Positions 10,369 through 25,300 of a DNA stretch of 64,000 nucleotides are shown piece after piece. Origin of the DNA: Holophagae bacterium (GTDB lineage Bacteria; Acidobacteriota; Holophagae; Acanthopleuribacterales; Acanthopleuribacteraceae); NCBI GenBank assembly GCA_030429565.1, contig JAUIFE010000003.1, forward strand, positions 62,001-126,000, read 5' to 3'. The notes beneath the pieces were generated by a model that saw only the letters and a program-made list of their open reading frames with translations, was not told the DNA's origin and searched no databases. The translations under genes were made by a program, and so were the position numbers. Each line of letters begins with the position of its first letter. Positions within the stretch are counted from its first letter, which is position 1.

Positions 10369-13300
10369 ATGATGCGTTTTCTTGCGTTCGCTCTGATCTG
10401 TCTGCCGGCTTTCGCCTTCCAAAACGGCTCGGATACCGTCTCTGGCAATCTCAAGGCGGTTTTCCGTATGGAGCCGTTAGGCTTCCAAATTGGGCCGGAG
10501 CGGCAAGTGTTACTCATGGAAAACCCTGAAGCGTCGGTCTTTTTTGAGTATTCCTACGATGGCGAAGTGAGCGACAACATGCGCATCGAAGGAACGTTGG
10601 TGTCGCCCAGTGGCGACCAGACGAAGCTGTCCCAGGCATATAACCTCGGCCGCATCATGATTCATCGCGATCAAATCAGCGAGGAAGGCTCCTGGCAGTT
10701 GACGAATCTGGCATTGCTGGACGGCGATGAGCTGGTGGCGGAAGGTCAACCCGATGTCGTTACCATCGACGCCGTTTCCGAGTTATTGGTTTCGCGCGCC
10801 ACGGTTGAAGAACTCAGCCGCGACGAATTGGAAGAGCTGGGTTTTGTGTTTAACAAAGACGATTACCGCGCGGTTAAATTCAACCTGTCGCTGGTCGTGG
10901 GTGCGACCGAGGTCCCGATCCGCGTGCCGGTGCTGTTACCCGTCAATGAGTCGGACACATGGCGATCGCCAAAGGTGATTCCAGACCCCTTTTTGCCGGC
11001 CAAGATTTTAACGCTTTGGCCTGACCCGCCGGGTAATCCCAAATTAAGTTTTGTTGGTGAAGAATCCTCCAATACCATTGCCGCCGATCCCGCGAAGGTC
11101 CTCAGTTTGGTGGTGATTCCCGGCAAAATTCATCACCTAAAAAGTATGTTTCGCATTGCCGTCGTCACCATGAACGCGGCGCCGGACGGGGTTGATGTAA
11201 GTGTTGAAAACCTCAAAGCCAAAATTCAATTTCCGCACCCGACCAAATACGGTCACCCGCTGAGTTTGATTGATCCCGAAAACGGCGGTTTGGAACGCGG
11301 CATGATTTATGTGGGTGAGGATGGCCAGAGCGGTACCTGGGATGATCGCGACACCATCGAACCCAACCAAGAGGCTACAGCCGAATATTACGTGCGTGGC
11401 AACGTGCCCGGCATTCACGACGTGACTTTTGATATCACCGGTACCGCCACCGCCGGTCCCGATACGCGTTTTGCTGTGACATCGCAGGCACGCGGGCGCG
11501 TGTATGTGCGCAACCCCGAATACACAGTTACCTTTGAGCACCCGGAAGTCATTGCCAAGGGCGAACCCTACGACCTGACCATGCACATCAAAAATGTCGG
11601 CGCGATTGCGTTGACGGATTTCCACATCGCCATGGATCCCTACCGTTTGGTGGGCGTGACGATGTTGGCGGGCACCAATCCCACCCAATCGGCGGGTGAC
11701 ATACCGCCAGGTGGGGAAGCGGCGTTGACCTGGGGGATGCGGGCCGACGCGACCGGCCAAGTGGTCGCCTCCTATTACCGCGTCGAAGAGGGCATCTCCA
11801 GTTCGTTGCAACTTTCGGTAGGCATTGCGCCGACCGGGGAGCGGCTGGCCTCGACCGTGCTTTCTTTCCCAACTGAATTTAACAACCATTTCGAAGCCGA
11901 CTTGAGGACGCCGTTAGTCCGTTTTGCCAAAAAACTGTTCGATTTGTCGCACATGGTTGAGGAAGAGTTACCAGGTCACTTGTTGCCGCTTTCCGGCAGT
12001 GTGGCCAAAGCGTTCAACCAGGAGTTGGCGTTTGCCGGGACATCGATCGGCTTGGGCGCCAATTCAGAGCAAGCCCATATAAGTTTGATGCGCACGGTGA
12101 TTGGTGCGATGGGCGGTGTGCCCGCGATCGATCGCTTCCGCCGCGAGGCCGAGCGCCTCAGCGAACCCGATCTTGACGCGGCCTTTGAACCCTTTTTGCG
12201 CAATTTGGCCGCCGGCCGCTCCGGTCGGGACTTGCTCGAGTGGATGGGCCGGGAGAATCGCGACTGCGAGGGTTTGGCTTTGGTTCTGGTCGAAGGCGCA
12301 CCAAGCGCGGTGCTGCAAGCGCAGGATCTCACCGGGCGTGTTGTTGCGACTGACGGCGCGGTGGCGCTGCCATTGAGTGCCTGGTTTGACCTGGGTGACG
12401 GTCGTTACTTAGCATGGTTGGGCGGCGTGACCGGCTCGATCACGATTACCCCAAGCGGCGTCGCTGGTTCAGATCTGCGCTGCCAAGCCGTGTTTAACCG
12501 CAATGGTACCGATGACTTGGTGTACTTCGACAGCGGCACCTGGACGCCGGCTGTCGATCCGCTGTTGGTGCTTCAACCCGAAAGCTTGCGCTGGGATATC
12601 GAGGAAGCGGGTGCACTGCGTGAGGTCCCCGGTGAGCGCGTTCCCTGGACGCCGTTCGGGATCGTCGGGGTCAAACATCTTTCGCCGGTTGACCATCTCG
12701 GTGTTGACTCTCACGGTCGTCAAGTTGCGTTTATGTTCAACAAACCCTTGAGCCTTAGTGCGATAAGTGACTTTAGTGCGCATCTGAGCATCAACGGTCG
12801 ACCCGCCGTCACGGGCCAAGTTCAAAACGACCGCCGTTTCCTGATTGTTAAGGCGGCCCTGCCACTGGGGCCTTATCGCACCAACCGCTATACCTGGCGT
12901 GACCTTACGGCCGAGGACGGCAGCAACTTGGCGCTCGTCGAGGGCACTTTCCAAGGCGACGCCTTTTTCCGGGGCGTCAGTGTGCGCGGCCGCGTCGTCG
13001 ACCGTGCCGGTTCCAATATTCAAGACGCGACGGTTAACCTCTTGCTGCTGCCAACCAGTTCCGACGGCCACCCACCGCGTTATGTGTTGATGGACAAAGT
13101 GAATCCCGACGCCGACGGCAATTATTCCTTTGATTTCGTGCCGGTTCGGTCCGAGGGGATTCCCATTCCCGCGGCGGAGGACAATCCTTTTACCTTCGAC
13201 CGCGATTTGTACGAACGTTTCGTCGGTTACCTCAAGGCGAAAAGCGAGTTCCATGTGGTGGTGCAACTTGCCGATGGTCGCTACGAAAGACGCAAATTTA

Positions 13301-16300
13301 TTCCGCAGGCGCCCGGTCAAGAAGTGGTGGCCGAATTCTCGTTCCTCAACTTGGGTTCAATTTACGGGCAGGTCACGGCGGATGACGGCACACCGATTAC
13401 CGATACGCAGGTGTATGCGGTTAATGAGGACCCTGGCCGTGATTTTCCGCGCGTTACGCCGCAATTGGTGCCGACCGATGAAAACGGCATGTACCGGATT
13501 GACGGTTTGGAAGTGGGCCGCGTGCTTTTGAAAACACGCGCCCGTGACGGCCGGCTGGCTTACCGCAGCGTGTTTCTTACCCGTGAGGAAAGTCCGCTGC
13601 GGGTGGATTTGACCTTTGGTACCGTGAGCGCCGATATTACCGGGCGCATCACCCAAGTGGTTGACGGCGAAGACTTGCCGTTGGCCAATGCGGTGGTGGG
13701 TTGGTGGGCCACCGGCACGACGCCGCTAAGCTGGCGACCCTATCCCGACAGCCCCGGTGAGCTGCTTTACAATGCCATGACACGAACGGATGAAAACGGT
13801 GTTTACTTCTTAGACGATGTGCCGGCCGGTGTTGGCAAATTGTGGGTGTTGGGCGAGCGCAATTTCAGGTCTATGAACATTACCGTGGGTGGCAACCAGG
13901 AATTCGTTCAGGACCTGCGTCTGGTAGAACCCACGCCGACGTTAGGGGGTGTGATTCGTGGTCAGGTCGTTGATTATCAGGGGTTTCCGCTGGAGGGGAT
14001 TCCGGTTTCCGCCGGCGCGGGAACGGTCAGTGGTCCCGACGGCCGCTTTGAACTCACTGTTTCGGTTTACCCGATGACCGAGTTGATGACGGTTTCGGCC
14101 GTTCAATCTGAATACGACCGCAACGGTGTTTGGATTCCCCGGGCCGAGCGATTGCGCGGCAAGGCCACGATCAGCATTTCCAGTGATCGCCTTGTGGTCG
14201 AAGATGTCTTGATTATTGCGCTAAGGGATCCACGGGTGTCCGGTTCCTACCTGGATGTCGCCGGCAATCCAATCCCCTTTGCACCGATTTACAACCCGCC
14301 CGACGACGGCCTCAAACGGGGGCGTCCGTTTGCCTACACCGACCACGAGGGTAAATTCTCCGGGTCTTTGTTTGATACCAGTAAGTTTCCCGGGCAGTAT
14401 TGGGACCCACACTTGGGCCTGCAAACCGGTGCCAACCTGTTTACCGGCTACCGTTTCCCCAAGCTGGCGGAAACCGAGGTGACGGTGGGGATTGCCGGCT
14501 ACGAGAACGTGGTGGTTCAGGAAGAGCCGCAGTCGAAGGTGCGCGTGCGCTTGGTCGACGGCGAAGGTGCGCCGGTGATCGGTCGCGTAAACGTTGAGGG
14601 TTTTCTGCCGTCCAACAACAAGGAAACCATGGGCATGGTGGTGCAAGGTCGTTTGTATTCGGTGCTGACCGATACCGACGGTTATGCCTTTTTTGACCCG
14701 ATTAACATTCGTGAAACAACCATTTACGGCCAACATCCCTTGCTCGGCGAAACCAACCACTTTAAATACACGCCGACCGTGCTGGGTCCGGACGATGAAG
14801 TGCCGACCGTGGTTTTAGCTTATTCTTCGCAAAACGAACCGACCAACCTCTACGGCCGCATTTTTGCCTCCGACGGCGTTAGCCCGGCCGCCGAAGGAAC
14901 CTTGGTCACCGCGCGTGTTGGTGGCTTGCAGGCAACCACACGCACCAATCCCGAGGGTTGGTATTGGTTTGATACCTTGGTTACCACTGAAACCAAACAA
15001 TTCGTCGATATGGTGGTTTACCATCCTGAGTCGACCGACTGGGCCGCTGAAAAGGTCTACCTAGACCGCGAAATGCGGTTCCGCCACGACATGATCCTCA
15101 GCGGGCGCAATTCGGTGCTGGTGCGCGTCGTCGACAGTTACGGCGCGTTGGTTGAAACCGGCAACGTCACCGTTTCTTATTCCGATGTGCTGTACCAAGA
15201 GCCGACGGCGGTCGACGAGTTCGGTGAAACCCGTATCGAACCGATTGTGTTATCACAACAGGTATTGCCGACCCAACAAGCATTGCTGTTTGAAAACCTG
15301 CCCGCCGGCGATATCACGCTCAAAGCCATCCACGGCAACGGTTTGACCGCGCTCAAGTCGGTTGCCTTACCCCGTGACGGTCGTCAATTGGAGATTTACC
15401 TGCGTCTGGAAACGCCGGCTTCGATTTCCGGTGTGTTTTACGACAACCTTGGCGACGTCATTCCCGAAGGTGAAATCCAACTGCGTCACAACAATGCCTT
15501 GCTACAGCAACGGGTGACCGCTGCCGAGGACGCCGCCCAACCGGGTGCCTTCCTGTTCGACGCCTTGCCGATGCGCCAATACACGCTGACCGGTCGCGAC
15601 CCGGACACCTCCCTGAGTGGCACGCTTGAGGTGCAGCCGACGCCCTACAACCCCGATCCGATTGTGCGTTTGCAAGTTGATCCGGTGGGTCACATTGACG
15701 GGATCCTGCAGTGGGAAGGCGAACCGCTGGGCAATACGCGTTTGACCATTTTGGACGACAACGGCGAATTCTCCGGCCGCAAGGTGAGGTTCGCCACCGG
15801 CACCGATGAATTTGGTCATATCGATATCCGCAATTTACCGCTCGGCAAATACGTGATCTACGCCCACGCCCAAGTGGGCGCCGGCGAGGGCACCGGCCGC
15901 GTCAGTTTGGTTGAGGCCGGTCAAACCGCCACCGTTGACATCCAGTTCCGCCCCACCCATGACTTGGAACTGACCGTGCTGCAAGCGGACGGACTGCCGG
16001 CCGCGTTTACCCAAATCACGATTCGCATCGCTGGGGGCGCCTACTTCAACGGCACCACTGGCTTCACCGACGAAAACGGTGTGGTCAAGTTGCGCAACCT
16101 GGATAGCGGCTACTACGTGATTACCGGCCGCGAGCAACGTTATGCCATGTCCTTGTTTACCCCATTTTCCATCAGTCCTCAGGACCCCGCCGAAGTCAGC
16201 TTCGAGGTCCAGTTCCCTGGCGTGGGTACGGTTTCCGGTCAGGTCGTCGACGAGTTCGGCGTGCCGATCGGTTTTCCCGTCACCGTCCGTTTCCTCGACA

Positions 16301-19300
16301 AACGCGTCGAAAGCGAAGTTTGGCGCAAAACCGATACCGATGCCGCCGGTTTCTTTTACTGGGACCGCGTGCCGCTGAACACGCCGATGATCATTAACGC
16401 CGTATCCAATCGCAATCTGGAGTCCGAAACGGCGCGTTTTGAAGTGCGTGAACACCTTGAGCACCAAGAAGTGACCCTGGTGATGCGGCGCATGACCAGC
16501 GCCTCGGGTCAGGTTGTTTTTCCCGGCGGGGCACCGGTGCCCTATGCCAAGGTTTGGACCAAGGAACCGCAGAAAATCATCGGCCAAGCTGATGCCGCCG
16601 GATACTTCACCCTCGATCCGGTCAGTACCGGGGTGGCCACCATTTTTGCCAAAGATCCTTTTTCGCCACGAACCGCGAGCCTGGGCATCGTCACCGAATA
16701 CGACGGCGACGATCTGCCGGTACCGCACCAAAACCTACTTCTGGAATTGCAAGGGGTCGGTACCCTGAGCGGTGATGTCGCGCTTTCCGACGGCACCCCG
16801 TTGGCCTTTGGTACCGTGCAACTGACGCACCAAGAAACCGGTGCGGTGCACGACCTCAGTCTTTTTGCCGATGGTTCTTGGTTCCAGAGCCAACTGCCGA
16901 TCGGTACCTACCGCCTGCGTTCCTACGACGTGGAGCGGCGCACCTGGGCCGAGGACGAACCTGAAATCACGCTGGCCGGCGACGGCGACAGTGGTGTGAT
17001 TGATTTAGTGTTCCAACCCAGCTACGAAGTGCGCGGGCGCGTGTTGGCACCGGGTCGGCTGGAAGGCATCGAAAACGCACTCGTCGAATTGTGGATGAAC
17101 CAGGGTGGTGGCAACTGGGCGCGCACCCATCACAACGTGTCGTTTGCCGACGGGTTCTATTTCCTCGAACACGTTTATCCCGGCACTTACCGCATCCTCA
17201 TTCAAGACGAATTGCGCGAGCATACGCTGACCTCCGAAATAACCGTCACCGGCGACCGCGACGACGCCGACTACGAATTGATGCCGACCCGTTCGCTCAA
17301 CGGGGTCGTCGTCGACGGCAACAACGTGCCGTTGTATCCCGGTTTTGTCAGCATCCACGCGATTGACGGTGGGCCGCTTGCCAGTGGTCAACTCGATCAA
17401 AGCGGCGCCTTCCGCCTCAATGATATCGGTCGTGATCAGGTGCTCGTCAAAGTAAGCTGTTTGCGGGGTTGGTTCACCTTTGAACAAGTGGTCAACCTGG
17501 CGCCCGGCGACAACAACGTCGCCTTTACCGGACCGGAGACGGTCGAAGTGCGCGGCCGACTTGTGGTTCAAAGCGAAGACGTGATCACCGGTAGCGCCGG
17601 CTTGGTTTATCGTGGCCGTTCACGCGGTCGAACCGTCAATATCGACGGTTCCTTTGCCGTCAACCGCGTACCGGTTGGCGAACCCATGACCTTGTACGTT
17701 TCCGCGCGTTCCAGTTCCCGCAACATCGAAGTTGGGCCGTTCACCGCCGACACCGATCTGGGCGACATCATGCTTGACCTGATGCCGCCGGAACTGCCCG
17801 ATTTCCCCGACGGCATCCAGATCAACACCATGCCCGGTGTGGTGCGGATTCCGATTAATGAAGACGAAGCGGATTCCGCCTTTGACCCTAGCAAAACCCA
17901 GGTTTGGTTGAACGATATCTCGGTTCAATCGGCCTTGGTCTACGACGACGGCGCCGTTGTTTTGCGTTTCGATTCGTTCCCGCACCGGGCCGTGCGGGGC
18001 CGCAACTTGCTGAAACTGGTTGTTGCAAACACGGCGGGCACCAAAAACTTCCGCACCTACGAATGTTTCATCGATCCGCCCGGCGTCACGCTGGATGTCG
18101 ATCTGGTCAACAACGCGACCCCGACCGGCATGGACGCCTGGCTCGAACAAGGGGCGGTCATTCAGACCGACGAACATCGCCACGCCTACTTCCACGGCTT
18201 GGCGCCCGGTGTCGTGCGGCTGTGGGCGCGCAACGGTGTCTACGGCGCGTTCCAAGAAGTCACCATTCCCAGCGGCGATCCATTGGTGGTCAAAGTTAAA
18301 CCGAACATTTTTGCCAGTGCGGCGGTACAGGGCCAAGTGCGCGACGCCGACGGCGAACCCCTTGCCGGCGTGCGCGTGTGGCAAGGCAACCAACCGACCG
18401 TGACGGAATTAGACGGTACTTATCGCATGTGGCCGTATCGCCTCGGCCAAAGCGGCGTCCTGCATGTCAATGAAAGTCAGGGTGTTGGTTATGTCGATAC
18501 GCCGCACGTGACCCAAGCGGGGTCGACTGTTTACAACCAAGACATCGAGGTCGCACCGACCGGCGCTTTGGTTGGCACCGTCACCGACAGCGACGGCGTC
18601 AAGCCGGCCACCGATGTGACCGTGTCGCTGTATCACGACGACCTTCCCGAGGTTTTCCAACAGGTGATGGATGTCGACAGCGAGGGACGTTTTGCCTTCG
18701 AACGCGTGCCGGTGAATCCGTTGCGTTTGGTTGCGCGTCAAAAAGTAGGTGCGCGTGCCGGTTTTGCCGAATACAGCGGCATGCAACCCGGCCAAACCGT
18801 GACCTTACAGGTCCAGCTCGAACCCGTCGGCCAAGTTGCCGGCCGGTTGTTGGATCGCGACGGCGCGCCGGTTGCCGCCGCCCCCGTCAAGGTGGTCGGT
18901 CGTCGTGGCAGTGTGTATGCCGAGGGCCAAACCGGCGCCGACGGCCGCTTCACCTTAACCGAAGTCTCCTATGGTGATTTCACCATTGACGGTGAGTCGC
19001 AAAGCCATTTGGGTTTTGTGAAGCAAGCTTTTACCCTTGATCAAGGCAGTTTGGAATTAGGCGATCTGACCCTACAAGATGACCAGCCGCCCAGCTTAAC
19101 CGTGACCCTTGCCGAGGTATGGGATCCGCTTTTGCGACCCGGTTTGAACTATCAAATCAGCGATGATCGTCGCCTGGCGTCGCTTGACGTTGTCGTTAAC
19201 GCGTTTCCTGAATTACAGGTTACCAAAACGGTTAGCGGGCTTTCGTCCGGTAGTTGGATCTCGTTGCCGGTTCCTGACGACATTACCTATGGTGTGTACC

Positions 19301-22300
19301 CGATGTCCGTGACCGTGACCGATCATTTCGGTCAAACGACCACGTGGCAGGGCGATCTCAACGTCGCCGACGACATCACGCCACCGACGATTAGTTTGCT
19401 TTCACCCCAAGACGTGCCCAACCTGGAAGAGGGCGCCGTATTCCGTTTGGTGGTTGATGTGGCCAAAGATGCGCACGACGTGGCGGTTGAATACCAGGGT
19501 GCCGATCTGATTGCCGGCTATGGCGCGTTTAACGGCACCGTGCATGAGTACGATGTGCGCGTCCCGCCGGTCACCGCCTCGGGCCGCATCGAAATCGACG
19601 TGCTGGCCCGTGATCTGCGCGGCAACCAAGCGCGTTTGGCGGTGCCAATCGACGTTATCGACCGGACCTTTACCGGTACGCCGTCGCTGGTTTCCACCAG
19701 CCATTTTGACGGCCAGCCGATGCCGTTGAATTTGAACCAACCCCTGGTGCTTGATTTACGCGCCGAAGCGGCCGACCCCGATGGTTTGCAACGCGCCTGG
19801 CTGTACATCGACGACGTGCTCGTCTACGAAACGACCCTGGTGGGCGAGACCCAAACCCTTGCCTACCGCTACCAACTGCCATCGGCGACCACGCCGCGCA
19901 CGCAGCTCGCCGTGCGCTGGGAAGTGGACGACATGGGTTTCAATCGCAGCGTTCAAACCGTGACCCTGCAACACATTGACGGCGAGATCTACGATGAAAA
20001 CAACCCGCTGGCCATCAGTCGCTACAGCACCATCTACGACAACCGCAGCCTGATTTTGGTGGGCGGTGTGCATGTCATCGACGGTCGCCACAACCTGACC
20101 AACCTGATTATGGTCAACGGCGCCAAAGTACAACTTTCCCGTTCTTCGGATACCTTGCTGGGTGACGCCGCCGTTACCGCGCTGACCGTGAGTGGGGCGA
20201 TGGTGGTTGATGTCGGCACGCGTATTTCTGCCGATGCCAAGGGTTTCCCCCAGGCTGCCCTGTACGTGGGCGGCAACCACACGCCAAACCACGGCGGTTT
20301 GACCGTTGGCGAAACGGACGCCGCCCAAGCCTTCGGATCGGTCGTCGAGCCGATGACCGTTGCCGCCAATTCCGGCGGTGGCGCGCTGTTTGTGGATGCC
20401 GCGCGCTTAACCGTGTCGGGTGTGATCTCCGCCGACGGCTTTTATACCGGAAACCTCTTTGGTGCCGGCGGCAGCATTTGGCTGAACAGTGACCAACTGG
20501 AGGGTTATGGCGAAGTACGTGCCAACGGATACGTGGATTACGATGCCCCGGCCCACCGCAATACCGCAGGTGGTCGTATCGCCATTTACGGCCACGGCGA
20601 AAACCTGCGTTTGCGCGCTGACGGACGCGGCTACGCCGGCCACGGCACCCTGTTCCTCAAAATCCCCGATAGCGCCTATGCCGACGGAACGCGTGATGTC
20701 CTGCGCGTACAAGGCCGTGCACGCGGGTTACACCACGCCGTCACGCCGTTGCCGATGTTGCGCGGCGTGGTGGGTGAAGACCTGACCTTCTTGCCGACCC
20801 AGCAAGGGCCGGACGGATATCGCGACAAGCTGATCACCGCCACCTCTTTTGGTTACGACCTGTTTAAAGGTCTGTATGTTTGGCGTGAAGGTGAGCCGGA
20901 AAACCGCGTGCGCATCGACCGCGCGGTCGGCAATGAGTTGGTATCCGAGCCCGACCAAGCCTTCCCCGTTTTCCAAAACGGTGATGTGGTTCATGTCGGT
21001 TATCCGTTTGACCTGGTTGAGGTTTTGGACGATGGGCGTCTGGGCGTGAGCGGCACTGATTGGGACATGCCGTTGCTGCTTGAGAAGGGGACGCTGGCGA
21101 CCACCGCCGGCCAGACGCTTGATCTCAGCGGTGTGCCTTTGAGCGGGACCCAGGTTCAACTCGACGGCGATTTCCGTATGGATCAACTGACGGTTGCCGC
21201 CAATCGGACCGTCTCGCTTAACGGTTCGTTAACGTCCGAAAACCTGACCGTTGCCGAGGGCGGCATCTTGCGCTCGCTCAACGTCCACCCGGCACCGAAC
21301 GTGGCTGTGACGGCAACGACCATCACTGTCGACGGTGAGATTACCGTGGCTGCCAATAAAGGCTTTGCGAATCCGCTCTACGGACGCCACGGTGGTTTAC
21401 GGCCCTCGACCGACCAACCGCGAGATCCAAAAACCAGTGGTTCGCTGTACCGGCCGGCCGGCTTTGCCGGCGGTGACGGCGGCATGCTGCATCTCACTTT
21501 TGACAGCTTGACCCTCAACGGCGCGGTGACCTTGGCCAACGGCGAAGTCGCCGGCGGTGCTTTGCTCGAAGGTCGCGTCCTGCAGGGGTCCGGTCCGCTG
21601 CGTGCCGACGGGGGCGTTATCGGCCTTTCCAGTGGCTATGGCAGCGGTGGCCGTTTGGCCTTGGTTGTCGACGACCTCGACGGCTTCGACGGCTTGATGA
21701 CGACGTACGGCCATCCCGGCTACGGTGAAGACAACCGTATTTCCGGTGCGGGCACGATCTTTATTAAAACCGCCGCCGACGTCGACGGCCGCTTGATTGT
21801 TGACAACGGCGGCCGCCAGGCGCCGCTCGACCACACCGTTTTGCCCGTGTTCGGAACGCGAACAGCGGGTGAGGGGACAACCACGACTTCCGTGGTTGGC
21901 GACTTCCCGGCTGATGGCGAATATGTCGGCATGTATGTGCAACTGGAAGGTCAGGAACCGCAAGCGATTGTGGCGCAAACGCCGACGGCGCTGACCTTGG
22001 CCGGCGAGATTGCCGGTTTGAGCGCCGGTGTTTCGCTGACCGCCTTCCACCGTTTCGACGAAATCGTTTCACGCGGCGGCGCCACCGTTTACACCAGTGA
22101 CATCATTCGCGTCTCGCGCGATCCGGTTCTTGACGGCGGCGCGATCAACGCACCGATTGAGCGCGAGGGTGGCAACGGGACCCGCACCTTCGCCGACGGC
22201 GCCGGCGAGTTGACCGTTGACGACGGCACGCAAATCTACGAGCTCGACAACTTCCAGTTGGTGGTCCACTTCCCACTCGACGTAACTCGGGTGACCTTGC

Positions 22301-25300
22301 GCAACGGCGCCTCGTTGACATACAACGCCGGCTTGCGTGCGCAGGTCGTCAACGTCGACGCCGCGACGCTTTTCTCTGGTGTCGACGGCCCGGATTTTGG
22401 TTTGGTCGCCGAAACCGTGACCTTGACCAACAATGCCTTGTGGACCGCGCGACCCCACACCGACACGCTGGATCCGGCGCGTATTAACGCTGATGTGAGC
22501 GGCACGCTAACCGTCGATGCCACCTCGGCCATCGTGGTTGGCGGCGACAACGGCGGTGGCCGCAATGTTGCGCCAAACCGACCCGCCCATGCCGGCTTCG
22601 AGCGCATTTCCGATAGCTTCAGGACTTCTTTCGATCGGCCCGTGCGCGGTTCCTTTATGCAGCCGACCTATCGCGTCCCACGCGGTGGCGGTGCCATGCG
22701 TTTGCGCTGTGCCACCCTTGATTTGGCCGGTCGCCTCGAAACCACGCGCCTGGAAACTTCAAACAGTCAAACTGCTGCCGGTTCGATTTGGCTTGAGGCC
22801 GATCAATTCCTTGGCAGCGGCCGCATCAACAGTGGCGTAACCGGTGGCCGTGTCGCCATTTACCACAGCGGCGATGCGTCATTCCTGGCTCGTTACGATG
22901 TGGTTATGCACCCCACCCAAACCAGTGGTTTGCTTGCGGGCGGAACCTTGTTCGTCAAAGGTGCCAACCAGCAATATGGCGAGCTGTTTGTTTCGCAAAA
23001 TCCAGATCACCTCAGTTCCGAAGAGTCGTTGCAGTTGCAAACCCGTTTGACCGGTCTCACCGGACCCGCGACCTTAACGATTACCTCCAGTGATCAGGAC
23101 CCCGACCCATTGGTGGTCCACGATCCGGCGTGGACCGACGTGATGCCGGGTCTTGCCGGCTTGTGGGTGCGTTTCTCCGTCAACGGTACGGACTACGAAA
23201 CGCAAGTTCGCGATAACGACGGGGGGCGTTTGTTGTTGGCGGCGCCTGCTTCCGGCACCCTACCCGACACCTTGCCGTTGGGAACCGAACTGAATTTCGT
23301 CGTCAAACTCGATCGTTTGACCCTGCGTCATGGTGCGCAATTGCATTTCGCAGGTGACATGGAGCTGGGCGAGTTGGTGCTCGACGAAAGCGACCAGTTG
23401 GCCTCGCTGTGGGTGCGCGACCTTAAGGGTTTACCCGACGACTGGACCTTGCGCGATCGCAAATTGCGTTTGACCCTGGATCAGCCTTCGTTTGACGGCA
23501 AGTCAATTACTTTGGAAAACAGTGAGTTGTGGCTGGATAAACCAATCACCCTGACGCGTTTAACCATGGTGAACAGTGCCGTCAAACATTCGCCCAACGT
23601 CGTTAGGGGTGAAAGCCATTTTTACCGACCCGGCATTCATCTAACCGTTGGTGAAGTCACCATGGATGCACAAAGCCGTTTTGCCGACAGCGGTTATGGG
23701 CAATGGAGCCCCGGCGATTTGGGGTACACCAATCATGGTGGGACACACCGCAGTTCCGACCCGAATACCTACGGTAGTTTGTTTGAGCCGGATTTACCTG
23801 GGGCCGGTGTTTCCTCAGCGGGTGGGCGCATTTTCTTGCAGACGCCCGTGCTTAACGGTGGGACCTTTGACGTCTCCTCTAAAGAAGCAGCCGGTTCGAT
23901 TTGGTTGGAGGTGGGCACGGTTACCGGCGCCGTCCACTTCAATGCCGGTCGGGACGGAAACAGTGGCGGCGGTGGCCGTATAGCAATGGTTTACGACGAT
24001 ATCTCGCAAGCGCAAATCACGACCGATACCCGTTGTACCTTCAGTTCCGGCACCTACTTCAGCAAGGAGCGCGCCGCTGAATTTGGCACTTTGGTCATCG
24101 ACAACGGCGAGTTCGGCCAAGCCGGCGAACGCGTGACCGTGCTGCCGACCTTTGCACCGGTTACGCTCGACGCCAACTTCTACACCTCGCAAGAAAACGG
24201 CACCACGCGTTTGTGGCTGCCAGGTCTTGAGCTAAGCGATTGGTATCGCGGTTACCATGTCGCCTTTAACGACGACACCACGACCCTGTTCCGCATTGGC
24301 AAAATCGAAGCCGGCGAAGGCGGCACCGCGCTGCATCTCGCAGGCACCTTGCCCGCACTGAGTGCCGGTGATCGCTTAGAACCCGTGGTTCGTTTGGCCA
24401 ACCTTGATCTGTGTTCCGGCTGCCAACTCGCGCCCGCCGAGCTCAAAATCATCACCGACAACAGCTACGCCGCCGGTCACGTCTTCCGCGACGGCGAACA
24501 AAACTTTGTCGAACCGCCGCAAGTCGCCGACGGTCACTTGCAACTCGACGGCTTCACCATGGAAATCCAGCAAGCCGTGTCTTATGACCGGGTTACCTTG
24601 CGCAATGGTGCGTCGCTGCGCCTGGTTGGCGACAGCAACCAAATCGGCACGCTTGACCTTGACGGCGGTTCCTTAACGATACCGCTGAACTCAAGCGAAA
24701 CGCCGACGCTGAGCGCCGGCGACATCACGCTGACAGGGACAGCATTGTTGCAAGCGGCCTATGTGACGGTTTCCGGCACCTTGACGGTCGGTCCCGACGC
24801 CGTCGTGCAAGGTTTGCCTTTTGAGGGTGCTACCTTCCGCTGGGGTTCCAAATCGGTTTACGATGCGGAGCAGATCATCGCTGGTGGTTTGCCGACTTAT
24901 CCCGTTGCCGATCTGATTTATGGCGATTTCCGTCGACCCTGGTATCCCGTACCCGGCCTGCACCGCTTGCGGGTAAACGCAGATCGCGCCGTCATCGATG
25001 GTACGCTGTGGCCCGGTGCCAAGGCTTTATCGAGTGGGAGCGATGCCGGCGGGACGCTGTGGTTGGACGTCGACCAACTGGCCGGCCAGGGTCGGATCCA
25101 CGCCGACGCACCGGCGATGTTATCCAGCGGTGCCGGCGCCGGTGGCCGCGTTGCGGTTTATTACCGCGACAACAACGCTTGGCAAGGCGTCTTGAGTGCG
25201 CGTGGCAGTGTGTTGCCCAATGCCTACAATATTTCCCAGCAAACCGGTGCCGGCACCGTTTTCACCAAAGCTGACGCTCAGGCTTATGGTGAACTGACGG

